Shown: positions 47,732 through 56,835 of the stretch, piece by piece | Layout of the letters: the number at the start of each line of letters is the position of its first letter | Position numbering within the stretch: the stretch's first letter is position 1 | Assembly (NCBI RefSeq): GCF_034356035.1 | Contig: NZ_CP136423.1 | Location: 682,001 to 746,000 of the forward strand | Length of the DNA stretch: 64,000 bases | Direction of reading: 5' to 3' | Origin: Blautia hydrogenotrophica DSM 10507 | GTDB taxonomy: Bacteria; Bacillota; Clostridia; Lachnospirales; Lachnospiraceae | The notes under the pieces: model-generated | Database searches by the model: none | The model's input: the letters and a program-made list of their open reading frames with translations, nothing else | What the model was told of the DNA's origin: nothing | Program-made: the position numbers and the translations under genes

Positions 47732-47782
47732 TTTTTTTAAGTTAACACAGTGTAGCAAAGAAAAAAAAGGAAGCGAGAAGGA

Positions 47783-48763
47783 ATGGGAAGTACGATGAAC
47801 AAAGAAAAATTCATGGACATCTATAACCGTATGGTTATGATTCGAAAGTTCGAGGAAAAAGCAGGTACTATTTTTTCTCAGGGACAACTGGCTGGATTTC
47901 TCCATTTATATATTGGAGAAGAGGCAGTCGGTGCAGGCGTGTGTGCGGCCCTGAATGATGATGACTATATTGTCAGCACACACCGTGGCCATGGTCATTT
48001 GATCGCCAAAGGCGGTGACGTGAACAAAATTATGGCGGAGCTTTTCGGAAAGAGTACTGGCTACTGCAAGGGAAAAGGTGGCTCCATGCACGTGGCAGAT
48101 TTTTCTAAAGGAATGCTGGGAGCTTGCGGAATCGTGGGTGGCGGAATCCCCATTGCAGTAGGGGCAGCGTTGACGATTAAACGAAAACACACCAATCAGG
48201 TCGCTGTGACGTTTTTTGGAGATGGGGCTTCCAATGAGGGGAGTTTCCATGAGTCTATCAACTTTGCGGCGGCACAGAATCTGCCCGTGATTTTCCTGGT
48301 GGAAAACAACGGCTACGGGGAGTTCACGCCTCAGAACAGATCGACGCGAATTGAAAATATAGCGGACCGTGCGGCGGGGTACGGAATTCCAGGAGTGATC
48401 GTGGATGGAATGGATGCAGTGGCAGTCTATGAGACCACAAAAGAATGGGTAGAGAAGCTCAGAAATGGGGAAGGACCGGTACTTATTGAGGCGAAGACGC
48501 ACAGAAAAGTAGGGCACTCTGAGGGAGAGAGCGCATTTTTGGACGGACAGACTTACCGTCTCCCAGAGGAGGAGAAAATCGCGATGGAGACTTGTCCCAT
48601 TGAGAATCTGAAGAAATACCTGCTAGATCATGATTTGGCACAAAAAGAAGAGCTAGAAGAGGTGGAAAGAGCTGCCCAGGAAAAGATCGAGGCAGCTGTG
48701 GAGTACGCGAAGAACAGTCCATTCCCCACAGAAGAGGACTTGTACACAGATACATGGGTTTGA
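47783..48763 (+). CDS. Thiamine-dependent dehydrogenase E1 alpha (acetoin/pyruvate type)
   Basis: 326 residues. TPP-binding segment GDGASNEGSFHESINFAAAQNLPVIFLVENN begins near residue 146, and HRGHGHLIAKGG and GKGGSMHVAD are conserved E1-alpha blocks. The ATG at 47783 follows GAGAAGGA. With E1 beta it decarboxylates a 2-oxoacid or acetoin and passes the acyl group to lipoyl-E2. It resembles acoA-type enzymes most by eye; the true substrate may be a keto acid from this cluster. Confidence 0.9.
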   Translation: MGSTMNKEKFMDIYNRMVMIRKFEEKAGTIFSQGQLAGFLHLYIGEEAVGAGVCAALNDDDYIVSTHRGHGHLIAKGGDVNKIMAELFGKSTGYCKGKGGSMHVADFSKGMLGACGIVGGGIPIAVGAALTIKRKHTNQVAVTFFGDGASNEGSFHESINFAAAQNLPVIFLVENNGYGEFTPQNRSTRIENIADRAAGYGIPGVIVDGMDAVAVYETTKEWVEKLRNGEGPVLIEAKTHRKVGHSEGESAFLDGQTYRLPEEEKIAMETCPIENLKKYLLDHDLAQKEELEEVERAAQEKIEAAVEYAKNSPFPTEEDLYTDTWV

Positions 48764-48773
48764 GGTGAGTGAG

Positions 48774-49742
48774 ATGAGAAAATATTATATTAGAGCCGTA
48801 CAGGAGGCTTTGTTTGAGGAGATGGCCCGTGATGACACGACGTTTCTCATGGGGGAAGATGTAAGAATTGGCTGTTTTGCGGCCACAAGAGGACTTTGTC
48901 AGGAGTTCGGGGAAGAGAGAGTGATTGACACACCGATTTCAGAGCTGGCTGTGGCCGGAGCGGGAGTAGGAGCGGCAGCGACTGGCTCGAGGCCGATCGT
49001 AGATTTGATGTTTGGACAGTTTCTGATGCTGGCCTATGACCAGGTCTCCAATCAGGCCAACGCGATGCGTTATATGTTCGGCGGCCAGACAAAAGTGCCG
49101 ATTACTTATTTGGTTCAGAATGGAACTGGCCCTTGTGTAGGTCCGCATCATAGTAACTCCGTACACCCGATGTTTATGAATATTCCTCTGGTAAAAGTGG
49201 TAATGCCCAGTTGTCCAAAGGATGCGAAGGGACTTTTGAAGTCTTCGATACGGGATGACAACCCTGTGATCTTTTTCAATCACACTTCTATAGGTGGAAT
49301 GAAGGGAGAAGTTCCGGAGGGTGAGTTTACAATTCCTCTGGGAAAAGGGGAGATTAAGAAAGAGGGCAGTGATATTACGCTTTGCGCGGTCGGACTGATG
49401 GTGAATACCTGCCTGAAAGCGGCGGCTAAATTGGAGAAAGAAGGAATTCACGCGGAAGTGGTGGATTTGCGGACTTTGAAGCCTTGGGATAAGGAATTGG
49501 TTCTGGAGAGTGTGAGAAAGACAGGAAGATTTCTGGCAGTGGATGAAAGCTATCATACCTGCGGCGCAGGAGCGGAGTGGGTGGCAACGGTGGCGGAAGA
49601 AGGCTTCCACGACCTGAAGTGCCCAGCTTCCCGGCTGGATGGAGTGGAGATTCCGATTCCTTTTAGCCCGGCACTTCAAAAATATGCAGTTCCCAGTGTG
49701 GAGACGATTCAGGCAAAAGTAAAAGAGATGATTCAAAAGTAA
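48774..49742 (+). CDS. Thiamine-dependent dehydrogenase E1 beta
   Basis: 322 residues from the ATG at 48774, behind GAGGTG; an in-frame GTG at 48765 is less likely. E1-beta blocks: FLMGEDVRIGCFAATRGL, RVIDTPISELAVAGAGVGAAATG, PHHSNSVHPMFMNIPLVKVVMPS and the C-terminal AEVVDLRTLKPWD. Pairs with E1 alpha as the heterotetramer. Ten bp spacing, so translation is coupled. Confidence 0.91.
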   Translation: MRKYYIRAVQEALFEEMARDDTTFLMGEDVRIGCFAATRGLCQEFGEERVIDTPISELAVAGAGVGAAATGSRPIVDLMFGQFLMLAYDQVSNQANAMRYMFGGQTKVPITYLVQNGTGPCVGPHHSNSVHPMFMNIPLVKVVMPSCPKDAKGLLKSSIRDDNPVIFFNHTSIGGMKGEVPEGEFTIPLGKGEIKKEGSDITLCAVGLMVNTCLKAAAKLEKEGIHAEVVDLRTLKPWDKELVLESVRKTGRFLAVDESYHTCGAGAEWVATVAEEGFHDLKCPASRLDGVEIPIPFSPALQKYAVPSVETIQAKVKEMIQK

Positions 49743-49762
49743 GTGGAAATGAGGGAATAAAG

Positions 49763-50737
49763 ATGGCAAAAACACCGGTATATATGCCGAAATTTGGTAT
49801 GACCATGATGGCGGCAGAAATCATGGAATGGTATGTAGAACAAGGGGAGGAAATCACCCAGGGAGATCCCCTGCTCTCCATAGAGACAGAGAAGACGACG
49901 GTAGACATTGAGGCTCCCTGCAACGGGTATTTGACGAATCCCTTGTATGAGGTAGGAGAAGAAGTAGAAGTTGGAACAATTCTGGTCTATGTGGCGGATA
50001 CAGAGGAAGAGGCTGCTGAGGGGACAGAGGTTCAGGAGAATATGCAGGCTCAGGAGGAGACGAAAGAGCCTGATCTTCAGCCAGGAAAAGAGCTTTCTAA
50101 AATTCGCAGGACGATTGCTGATAATATGAAATCTAGTTTGCAAAAGACGGCTCAGCTCACCTTGCTGCGCACAATTCGAGTGGACAAGCTGGCAGAATAT
50201 AAAGCAGGACTGACGGGAGTCTCCTACAATGACCTGTTGGTGAAAGCACTGGCAAAGGCGCTGTCAGTGTATCCGAAAGCATGTGTGCAATTGGCAGATG
50301 GGCGTGCGATAGAACAGAACAACATGGACATTGGATTGGCAGTGGCGATGGAGGAAGGACTGATTGTTCCTGTGATCCGCGGTGCGGATAAACTCTGCCT
50401 GGAAGACGTTGCGAAGGAACGCAAAAACTTAGTGAAGGCAGCTAGAGATGGCAGTCTGCTGCCAGAACAGACAGGAAACGCAGTAGCTACCCTGACGAAT
50501 TTGGGACCACAGAACGTGGATTTCTTTACACCAATTCTGAATTTCCCTGAGACAGTGATTCTGGGAGTGGGAAGAATGAATACGGTGCCGTGGGTGGAGG
50601 ACGATAAGATCACTACGGCAAAAACTATTGGTTTCAGCCTGACCTTTGACCATCAGGTATTGGATGGAAAAGACGCGGCAGAACTCCTAGAAGAATTTGC
50701 GAAGGTGTTGGAACACCCATCTTCTTTAAGTGAATAG
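49763..50737 (+). CDS. Lipoyl-dependent acyltransferase E2, compact form
   Basis: 324 residues. Lipoyl domain at 1-78 with the lipoylated lysine in IETEKTTVDIEAP (Lys44); an acidic linker; catalytic domain from about 110 with IRRTIADNMKSSLQKTAQLT and the active site FDHQVLDGKDAAELL (His297, Asp301). The peripheral subunit-binding domain normally found between these parts is not recognisable. No E3 gene follows. Lipoylation may come from lplA 6 kb upstream. Confidence 0.9.
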   Translation: MAKTPVYMPKFGMTMMAAEIMEWYVEQGEEITQGDPLLSIETEKTTVDIEAPCNGYLTNPLYEVGEEVEVGTILVYVADTEEEAAEGTEVQENMQAQEETKEPDLQPGKELSKIRRTIADNMKSSLQKTAQLTLLRTIRVDKLAEYKAGLTGVSYNDLLVKALAKALSVYPKACVQLADGRAIEQNNMDIGLAVAMEEGLIVPVIRGADKLCLEDVAKERKNLVKAARDGSLLPEQTGNAVATLTNLGPQNVDFFTPILNFPETVILGVGRMNTVPWVEDDKITTAKTIGFSLTFDHQVLDGKDAAELLEEFAKVLEHPSSLSE

Positions 50738-50756
50738 AAGGAGCCGAGATAAGGAA

Positions 50757-50779
50757 ATGGCGCAGGATTACTGCGCCAT
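50757..50779 (+). other. Hairpin between E2 and the ABC transporter genes
   Basis: ATGGCGCAG and CTGCGCCAT pair perfectly around GATTA. No T-run follows, so it is more likely an RNA-stability or attenuating structure than a strong terminator. Confidence 0.5.
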
Positions 50780-50795
50780 CGGTGTATACGAAAGT

Positions 50796-50825
50796 ATGCA
50801 AACACTCCGTAGGATTCTTTTTTAT
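50796..50825 (+). repeat. Type B repeat remnant
   Basis: AACACTCCGTAGGATTCTTTTTTAT matches the two outer ends of a type B tail joined together, so the middle is deleted. It lies just before the ABC ATPase ribosome binding site. Confidence 0.5.
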
Positions 50826-50842
50826 ATGAAAGGGGGAGGTTT

Positions 50843-52372
50843 ATGAACGGCAGCAAGGAAAATTTGCTGGAGATGCACCATATCACAAAACGCTTTGCAA
50901 AGATTGTGGCAAACGATGATGTGAGCTTGGAAATACGCAAAGGAGAGATTCACGCATTGTTGGGTGAGAACGGTGCAGGAAAGTCGACTTTGATGAACAT
51001 GCTGTACGGTTTGCTGAAACGGGATGAAGGCACAATTATCTGGAAGGGAAAAGAAGTCACAGTACATTCCCCAGCTGAGGCCATAGAGCTTGGAATTGGC
51101 ATGATTCATCAACATTTTCAATTGGTGGAAAAATTTACAGTTTTGGAGAATATTATTCTGGGGAGAAAGGAAGGCAAATTTATAGAGCTTCCTCTAGATG
51201 AGGCAGAGAAGAGAGTTCTGAGTCTGTCAAAGGAATATGGGCTGGACATTAAGACCAGAGCAGTGATTGAAAATCTAGCGGTGGGAGAGCAGCAGAAAGT
51301 GGAGATTGTGAAGGCACTGTATCGGGGGTCAGACTTACTGATTATGGACGAGCCCACTGCGGTACTCACACCGCAAGAAGTCACAAAATTGTTTGAAATC
51401 TTAAACCGTCTGCGCAGGGAAGGAAAATCCATTATCTTTATCAGTCACAAACTCCCGGAAGTCTTAGAGTTGTGCGACCGGATTTCTATCATGCGCGACG
51501 GAAAAATGATACGGACTTTGGACAACACGCCGGATTTGGATTCCAGGCAGCTGGCCGCCTACATGGTGGGAAGAGATATCAATCTTCAGGTGGAGAAATC
51601 CAAGTGTGAGCCTGGGGAAGTGGTGTTGAAGCTGGAACATGTCTGTGCAGACCCAGTCTTTGAGTCTTCAGGAGTAAAGGATATCTCTCTGGAGCTGAGA
51701 AGAGGAGAGATTCTGGGAATAGCGGGCGTGGATGGAAATGGGCAGGAAGATCTTTCAGAACTGATTATGGGACTTCGCAGGCTGACCAGCGGGAAAATTA
51801 CAGTTCTAGGAAAGGATGTCAGCAAATACAACACGAAGAAAATGCGGAAAATGCCCATCGGCTACATACCGGCTGACCGTAATCATGCGGCCTTGGTATT
51901 GGACTTTTCTCTTCAGCAGAATGTGGCATTGAATCATCCAGACCAGCCGCCATACGGGAATCGCTGGGTGATGAATCACAGGAAGATCACACAGGTTACA
52001 GAAGAAAAATTAAGACAGTTTCACGTGGCGGCTTCAGGGCCAGCAGAGCAGGCGAGGAATCTAAGCGGCGGCAACCAGCAAAAGGTGGTTCTGGCCAGAG
52101 AGGTAGGAGAGAAGGTGGATTTGATTATCGCAGTCTATCCGACACGAGGGCTGGACATCGACGCGACTCATTTTGTGTTTGATACCATGTTGAAAGCCAG
52201 AGATGAGGGGGCAGCAGTCCTCTACATTTCCACGGAACTGGAGGAGATACTCAGCGTCAGTGACAGAATTGGTGTTCTCTACGAAGGTACTCTGATGGGA
52301 ATTATCCCAGGAGAGGGAGCGCAAGTGGAGAAAATCGGACTGATGATGGCGGGAGAGCAGGTGGCAGAATGA
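50843..52372 (+). CDS. BMP-type (nucleoside/nucleobase) ABC transporter, ATP-binding protein
   Basis: 509 residues with two ATPase modules in tandem. The first has Walker A GENGAGKS (41-48), signature and LLIMDEPTAVLTPQE; the second has a weakened P-loop (AGVDGNGQE) but intact signature LSGGNQQKVVLAREV and a Walker B-like LIIAVYPTRGLDI. This layout is typical of sugar/nucleoside importers of the BMP class. ATG behind GGGGGAGG. Its stop overlaps the first permease start (ATGA). Confidence 0.94.
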   Translation: MNGSKENLLEMHHITKRFAKIVANDDVSLEIRKGEIHALLGENGAGKSTLMNMLYGLLKRDEGTIIWKGKEVTVHSPAEAIELGIGMIHQHFQLVEKFTVLENIILGRKEGKFIELPLDEAEKRVLSLSKEYGLDIKTRAVIENLAVGEQQKVEIVKALYRGSDLLIMDEPTAVLTPQEVTKLFEILNRLRREGKSIIFISHKLPEVLELCDRISIMRDGKMIRTLDNTPDLDSRQLAAYMVGRDINLQVEKSKCEPGEVVLKLEHVCADPVFESSGVKDISLELRRGEILGIAGVDGNGQEDLSELIMGLRRLTSGKITVLGKDVSKYNTKKMRKMPIGYIPADRNHAALVLDFSLQQNVALNHPDQPPYGNRWVMNHRKITQVTEEKLRQFHVAASGPAEQARNLSGGNQQKVVLAREVGEKVDLIIAVYPTRGLDIDATHFVFDTMLKARDEGAAVLYISTELEEILSVSDRIGVLYEGTLMGIIPGEGAQVEKIGLMMAGEQVAE

Positions 52373-53475
52373 AAGATAAGAGAAAAAAGAAATCGGTGTT
52401 GGACGTAGTCTTGGATATGATGCCTGTCATCGGTGCAGTGATCGGGATGGCGATCGGGGCGATTTTCGTCATGCTGTGGGGCATACATCCTGCTACCTTC
52501 TTTTCAGAATTGATAAAAGGCGCTTTCGGAGGAAAGCTAGAGATTGGAAGTACTTTAAACTGTGCAGTACCTCTCTTAATTGCAGGAACAGGAACAGCGA
52601 TTGCGTTTCGGGCAGGTGCAAACAATATTGGACAGGAAGGCCAGTTATTTGTGGGCGGTCTGGCTGCGGCGACGATTGCTTTGATGATGCCGAGTCTTCC
52701 AAGGGCGCTTGGAATTCCAGCAATATTAGTTCTCTCTTTTGTGTTTGGTATGGCCTTTGCGGGGATTGCGGTTTTATTCCGACTGTTTAAGGGGGTCAAT
52801 GAGCTGCTGATTACGTTGCTGTTGAACTACATAGGTAGTTATTTGATCTCAGCTATGGTCAATGGACCATTCCAGTCTTCCACCAATGTGAGTTTTCCAC
52901 AGACGGACACATTCGGGGAACAGTTTTTGCTAAAAAACTGGCCGCAGATGGGGTATGTACATAGTGGTATCTTCATTGCAATTGTGGTCATCGCTATTTT
53001 CGGCTATTTCCTCTGGTATACCCCAATGGGAATGCGGATTCGTTCGGCGGGACTTTCGCCTATGGCGTGTAAGACTGCAGGAAATAATCCGACGATATTA
53101 TTCGTGGCGGCGATGCTGATCAGTGGTGGTCTGTGTGGTATGGCAGGAAGTATCGAAGTAATCGGAAAGAGCGATTGTCTGAGACAGGGATTTGGCACGA
53201 ATTTAGGTTTTGATTCCTTGGCTGTGGCGCTTTTGGGCGGCACGAATCCTTTCGGGGTGCTCCCAGCAGGTTTATTCTTTGGTGCCCTTCGTGCCGGAAT
53301 GCAGACGATGCAGCGCTCCTTGGGAATTCCCAGTGCTCTGCTGGACTTGATTAAAGGTTCCATTATGATTTCCATCATGGTGGGAAATGCGGTCAAGCTG
53401 CATGTCCGCACAAAAGGTTACAAGAAGAAAAAAGAAAAGACCGTGAAAACGGTTTCCAATGAGACATCCTGTTAA
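52369..53475 (+). CDS. BMP-type ABC transporter permease 1
   Basis: 368 residues with a basic start (KDKRKKKSVLD) and about ten hydrophobic segments, among them MMPVIGAVIGMAIGAIFVMLW and IGSYLISAMVNG. The family block FRAGANNIGQEGQLFVGG and ALLGGTNPFGVLPAGLFFGAL are seen. It is the longer of the two permeases normal for NupPQ-type systems. Basic C-terminal tail (KGYKKKKEKTVK). Confidence 0.92.
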   Translation: MKDKRKKKSVLDVVLDMMPVIGAVIGMAIGAIFVMLWGIHPATFFSELIKGAFGGKLEIGSTLNCAVPLLIAGTGTAIAFRAGANNIGQEGQLFVGGLAAATIALMMPSLPRALGIPAILVLSFVFGMAFAGIAVLFRLFKGVNELLITLLLNYIGSYLISAMVNGPFQSSTNVSFPQTDTFGEQFLLKNWPQMGYVHSGIFIAIVVIAIFGYFLWYTPMGMRIRSAGLSPMACKTAGNNPTILFVAAMLISGGLCGMAGSIEVIGKSDCLRQGFGTNLGFDSLAVALLGGTNPFGVLPAGLFFGALRAGMQTMQRSLGIPSALLDLIKGSIMISIMVGNAVKLHVRTKGYKKKKEKTVKTVSNETSC

Positions 53476-53476
53476 G

Positions 53477-53522
53477 GGTATACTCTCGGAAATCTGGGCA
53501 CAAAGAGATTCCGGGAGTACCT
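53477..53522 (+). other. Intercistronic stem-loop between the two permease genes
   Basis: GGTATACTCTCGGAAATCT pairs imperfectly with AGATTCCGGGAGTACC. It could stabilise or end part of the transcript; no T-run follows. Confidence 0.45.
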
Positions 53523-53547
53523 AAGGAGCGAAAGGAGGATAACTGTA

Positions 53548-54471
53548 TTGGATATCAGTGTACTAGTAGAATATTTAAACTCGACGATTCGAATTTCTGT
53601 GCCGATTATTTTGATTGCGGTGGGTGTCTGTTACTCAGAGAAGTCCGGAGTGTACGCCATGGGCTCGGAAGGGTTTATGCTGATCTCCGCATTCACCAGT
53701 GTGGTGATGATGATCGGGACGGACAATCATCTGATCAGTGTATGTATCGGAATTTTGACAGGAGTGACGGCATCAGCGATTTATGCATACTTTGCAGTGG
53801 TTTTGGGCGCAGATCAGGTAATTTGTGGACTCGGCTCAAATTTTGTGATGCTAGGTCTGACGAGTTCACTTCAGAAACTGCTATGGGGAGTGACAGGGAT
53901 ACCGAGAATACGGGGAATGAACCCGGTGGCGATTCCAGGACTGTCTGAGATTCCCTTTATTGGACCGATGCTTTTTGAACAGCCAGTACTCACCTATCTG
54001 GCCTATATTCTGATTCCAGCAGCCTGGTGGGTAATGTTCAAGAGCCGCTGGGGTCTGAACCTACGGTCAGTGGGTGAAAATCCAAGCTGTGCGGACACTC
54101 TAGGAATCAATGTCAGAAAGACGAAAATTCTGGGTGTTTTGACCAGTGGAGCCTTCTGTGGACTGAGCGGTGCGGTACTGTCTCTGTCACAAGTTCAAAG
54201 CTTTGTGGAGAATATCTCTGGTGGACGTGGATGGCTGGGGCTAATCGCAGCTACATTTGGAGGCTGGAATCCATTGGGGGCAGCCGGTGCCGGAGTGATT
54301 TTCGGAGCGGCGGAATCTTTACAGCTTCGTTTACAGATTATGAGTACCATCAATATCTCATCCTATGTGATCTTAATGATTCCCTATCTGGTGGCACTGC
54401 TGTTTATCCTGTTTATCGGAAAATCGCGGAGACATCCGGAGGCTATGGGAAAACATTATAAGAAACAGTAA
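53548..54471 (+). CDS. BMP-type ABC transporter permease 2
   Basis: 307 residues from a TTG start at 53548, supported by AAAGGAGGAT 7 bp upstream. Conserved blocks YSEKSGVYAMGSEGFMLISAFTSVV, ALYFAVVLGADQVICGLGSNFVMLGLT-type segment and GRGWLGLIAATFGGWNPLGAAGAGVIFGAAE. Eight or more membrane segments. Forms the channel with permease 1. Confidence 0.92.
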   Translation: MDISVLVEYLNSTIRISVPIILIAVGVCYSEKSGVYAMGSEGFMLISAFTSVVMMIGTDNHLISVCIGILTGVTASAIYAYFAVVLGADQVICGLGSNFVMLGLTSSLQKLLWGVTGIPRIRGMNPVAIPGLSEIPFIGPMLFEQPVLTYLAYILIPAAWWVMFKSRWGLNLRSVGENPSCADTLGINVRKTKILGVLTSGAFCGLSGAVLSLSQVQSFVENISGGRGWLGLIAATFGGWNPLGAAGAGVIFGAAESLQLRLQIMSTINISSYVILMIPYLVALLFILFIGKSRRHPEAMGKHYKKQ

Positions 54472-54510
54472 ATGATATTGCCTGTGGGCAAAGAAAGGGA
54501 GGAAGGAAGT

Positions 54511-55587
54511 ATGAAGAAAAGAATCCTGGCGTTGGTGATGGCAGTGGGAATGACCGTGGGATTGTTAGCAGGCTGTGGAGGTAATTCCGGAAGTTCTGAC
54601 AAGGAAGCTGCGCAGACGGCTACAGAGGAAGGAAAGTCAGACTCAGAGGTAAAGCCGGCTTTGTTGCTGAGCGGTAGCGCCAACGATCATAGCTGGAACC
54701 AATTCGGCTATGAGGCTTTGATGAAGGTAAAAGAGGAGCTGGGAGTGGAAGTCACCTACTCGGAGAATGTCACTACAGTGGACCAGCTGCAGGCAATCCG
54801 AGACTATGCTTCCAAGGGGTACAATCCGATCATTGGCCACGGTGGTGCCTTTGAGGATGACATGATTAAAGTTGGCGAGGAATTTCCTGACACTCAGTTT
54901 ATCGTGGTAGCCGGGGGAACCGGGGCAGAACCTAATGTATTGTCTGTGGACAATGCGCCCTGGCAGTATGGGTATTCCTATGGCTGGATGGCAGCGAAAA
55001 TTACCAAGTCTAATAAAATTGGATTTATCACAGGCATGGAAGGTGTGTCCACGATGAATAACCTGGTGGGAAGCTGGAGAGACGGAGCAAAATCAGCGAA
55101 CCCGGATGTGGAGACTTCTGTGGTATATATCAGTGACATGGGAGACGTGGCAAAAGCCAGAGAAGCGGCGCTATCACTGAAAGCGGCTGGCTGCGATGTG
55201 ATCATGCATGAGCTGAATGCAGGAATGCAGGGTGTGATTGACGTGTGCAAGGAAAACAATATTTATACGCTGGGAAGAAGCGAGTCTGATAAAGAGTATG
55301 CTCCAGATCAGCTTTTGACTTATACGGAATTTGACTGGGCACCCAAATATGTGGATTTGGTGAAGAAGACCATGGACGGTGAGTTGTCAGGCGGTACTTA
55401 TTTCTACGGTTTCCATACACCAGAGGCACCAGGATTTGTGTTCCATTATGATGAGGAACATTCTTGGAATCCGGAAGTAGTCTCCGATGAGCTGCTGGAA
55501 GAATTTAAGACAGAAGTAGAAGAGATGTTCGTGGAGAGTCCAGACCGCACGTACACTGCGGAGGACGCAGCAGGAGGTACCAAGTAA
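54511..55587 (+). CDS. BMP family substrate-binding lipoprotein 1
   Basis: 358 residues from the ATG at 54511 behind GGAGGAAGGAAG; the frame extends 13 codons upstream. Lipobox LLAGC near residue 20, then a Ser/Gly linker and the Bmp domain (KPALLLSGSANDHSWNQFGYEALMKVKEE). It captures the substrate outside the cell for the permeases encoded before it. Family members bind nucleosides, nucleobases and related heterocycles. Confidence 0.93.
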   Translation: MKKRILALVMAVGMTVGLLAGCGGNSGSSDKEAAQTATEEGKSDSEVKPALLLSGSANDHSWNQFGYEALMKVKEELGVEVTYSENVTTVDQLQAIRDYASKGYNPIIGHGGAFEDDMIKVGEEFPDTQFIVVAGGTGAEPNVLSVDNAPWQYGYSYGWMAAKITKSNKIGFITGMEGVSTMNNLVGSWRDGAKSANPDVETSVVYISDMGDVAKAREAALSLKAAGCDVIMHELNAGMQGVIDVCKENNIYTLGRSESDKEYAPDQLLTYTEFDWAPKYVDLVKKTMDGELSGGTYFYGFHTPEAPGFVFHYDEEHSWNPEVVSDELLEEFKTEVEEMFVESPDRTYTAEDAAGGTK

Positions 55588-55633
55588 AGAGTAAAGACGG
55601 TCATAATCTCGTTACTCCTTGAGAGATTTTGAT

Positions 55634-55662
55634 ATCTGCGGGCAAAAGCTTTGCCCGCAGAT
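55634..55662 (+). other. Perfect 13-bp hairpin between the two BMP lipoprotein genes
   Basis: ATCTGCGGGCAAA and TTTGCCCGCAGAT pair around AGC. No T-run follows. Such hairpins after a binding-protein gene often protect its mRNA and raise its level over neighbours. Confidence 0.65.
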
Positions 55663-55738
55663 CCCCGAGAGTATTTGAGAGAGGGGAAGGAGGACAGGAA
55701 ATGTCTCTGTCTGTACAGCAGATGGAGGCGAGAGATGA

Positions 55739-56815
55739 ATGAAGAAGAAAATTTTTGCGTTGATTTTTGCGATAGGAATAACAGGGAGCATGCTTTCTGG
55801 CTGTGGCAGGAATTTGGACAGTTCAGATACTGAGACAGCACAGACAGCGACCGAAGAAAAAGAGCTCTCTTCAGATATAAAGCCGGCCTTGTTGCTGAGC
55901 GGCAGCTCCAATGACCATAGCTGGAATCAATTTGGCTATGAGGCATTGATGAGGGTAAAGGAGGAATTGGGAATAGAAGTTACCTATTCCGAGAACGTGA
56001 CCACCACAGATCAGTTGCAGGCGATCAGGGATTATGCATCCAAAGGACACAATCCGATTATTGGACATGGCGGACAGTTTGAGGACGACATGATAAAAGT
56101 CAGTGAAGAGTTTCCAGATACGCAGTTCTATGTGATCTGCGGAGGAACAGGAGCGAAACCGAATGTACTGTCTGTGGATAATGCCCCCTGGCAGTATGGG
56201 TATGCCTATGGCTGGATGTCGGCCAAGATCACGAAGACTGGTAAGATCGGCTTTATCACAGGGATGGAGGGCGTATCCGTCATGAATAATCTGGTGGGAA
56301 GTTGGAGAGATGGAGCGAAGACTGTCAATCCAGAAGTGGAGACATCTGTGGTATATATCAGTGACATGGGAGATGTGGCGAAGGCCAGGGAGGCGGCACT
56401 GTCTTTGCAGGCAGCCGGCTGTGATGTGATTATGCATGAGTTGAATGCGGGAATGCAAGGCGTCATAGATGTGTGTAAAGAAAGCGGCATTTGCGTTTTG
56501 GGAAGAAGTGAGGCAGATAAGGAGTACGCGCCAGATCAGATTTTAACTTACACGGAATATAACTGGGACACAAAATATGTGGATCTGGTGAAGAGAACCA
56601 TGAATGGCGATTTGCAGGGTGGAACCTATTTCTATGGTTTCCATACGCCTGAAGGGTCCGGTTTTCAGTTCCATTATGACGAAAATCAGGAGTGGAATCC
56701 AAGATTTGTATCCGAAGAACTGCTGGGAGAATTTCAGACGGAGGTCGTGGATATGTTTGTGAAGGAACCTGAGCGCAGCTATACCGTGGAAGATGCGGCG
56801 GCAGGGACGAAATAA
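55739..56815 (+). CDS. BMP family substrate-binding lipoprotein 2 (tandem paralogue)
   Basis: 358 residues, the same length as the previous gene, and very similar along the whole mature part (KPALLLSGSSNDHSWNQFGYEALMRVKEELG). Lipobox MLSGC. Differences cluster in the signal peptide and in positions such as FIVVAGGTGAEP versus FYVICGGTGAKP, which suggests a recent duplication with some ligand change. It starts 150 bp after the first copy. No second permease set follows, so both proteins probably feed the same channel. Confidence 0.92.
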   Translation: MKKKIFALIFAIGITGSMLSGCGRNLDSSDTETAQTATEEKELSSDIKPALLLSGSSNDHSWNQFGYEALMRVKEELGIEVTYSENVTTTDQLQAIRDYASKGHNPIIGHGGQFEDDMIKVSEEFPDTQFYVICGGTGAKPNVLSVDNAPWQYGYAYGWMSAKITKTGKIGFITGMEGVSVMNNLVGSWRDGAKTVNPEVETSVVYISDMGDVAKAREAALSLQAAGCDVIMHELNAGMQGVIDVCKESGICVLGRSEADKEYAPDQILTYTEYNWDTKYVDLVKRTMNGDLQGGTYFYGFHTPEGSGFQFHYDENQEWNPRFVSEELLGEFQTEVVDMFVKEPERSYTVEDAAAGTK

Positions 56816-56835
56816 GATAGAAAATGGAGGAAACC

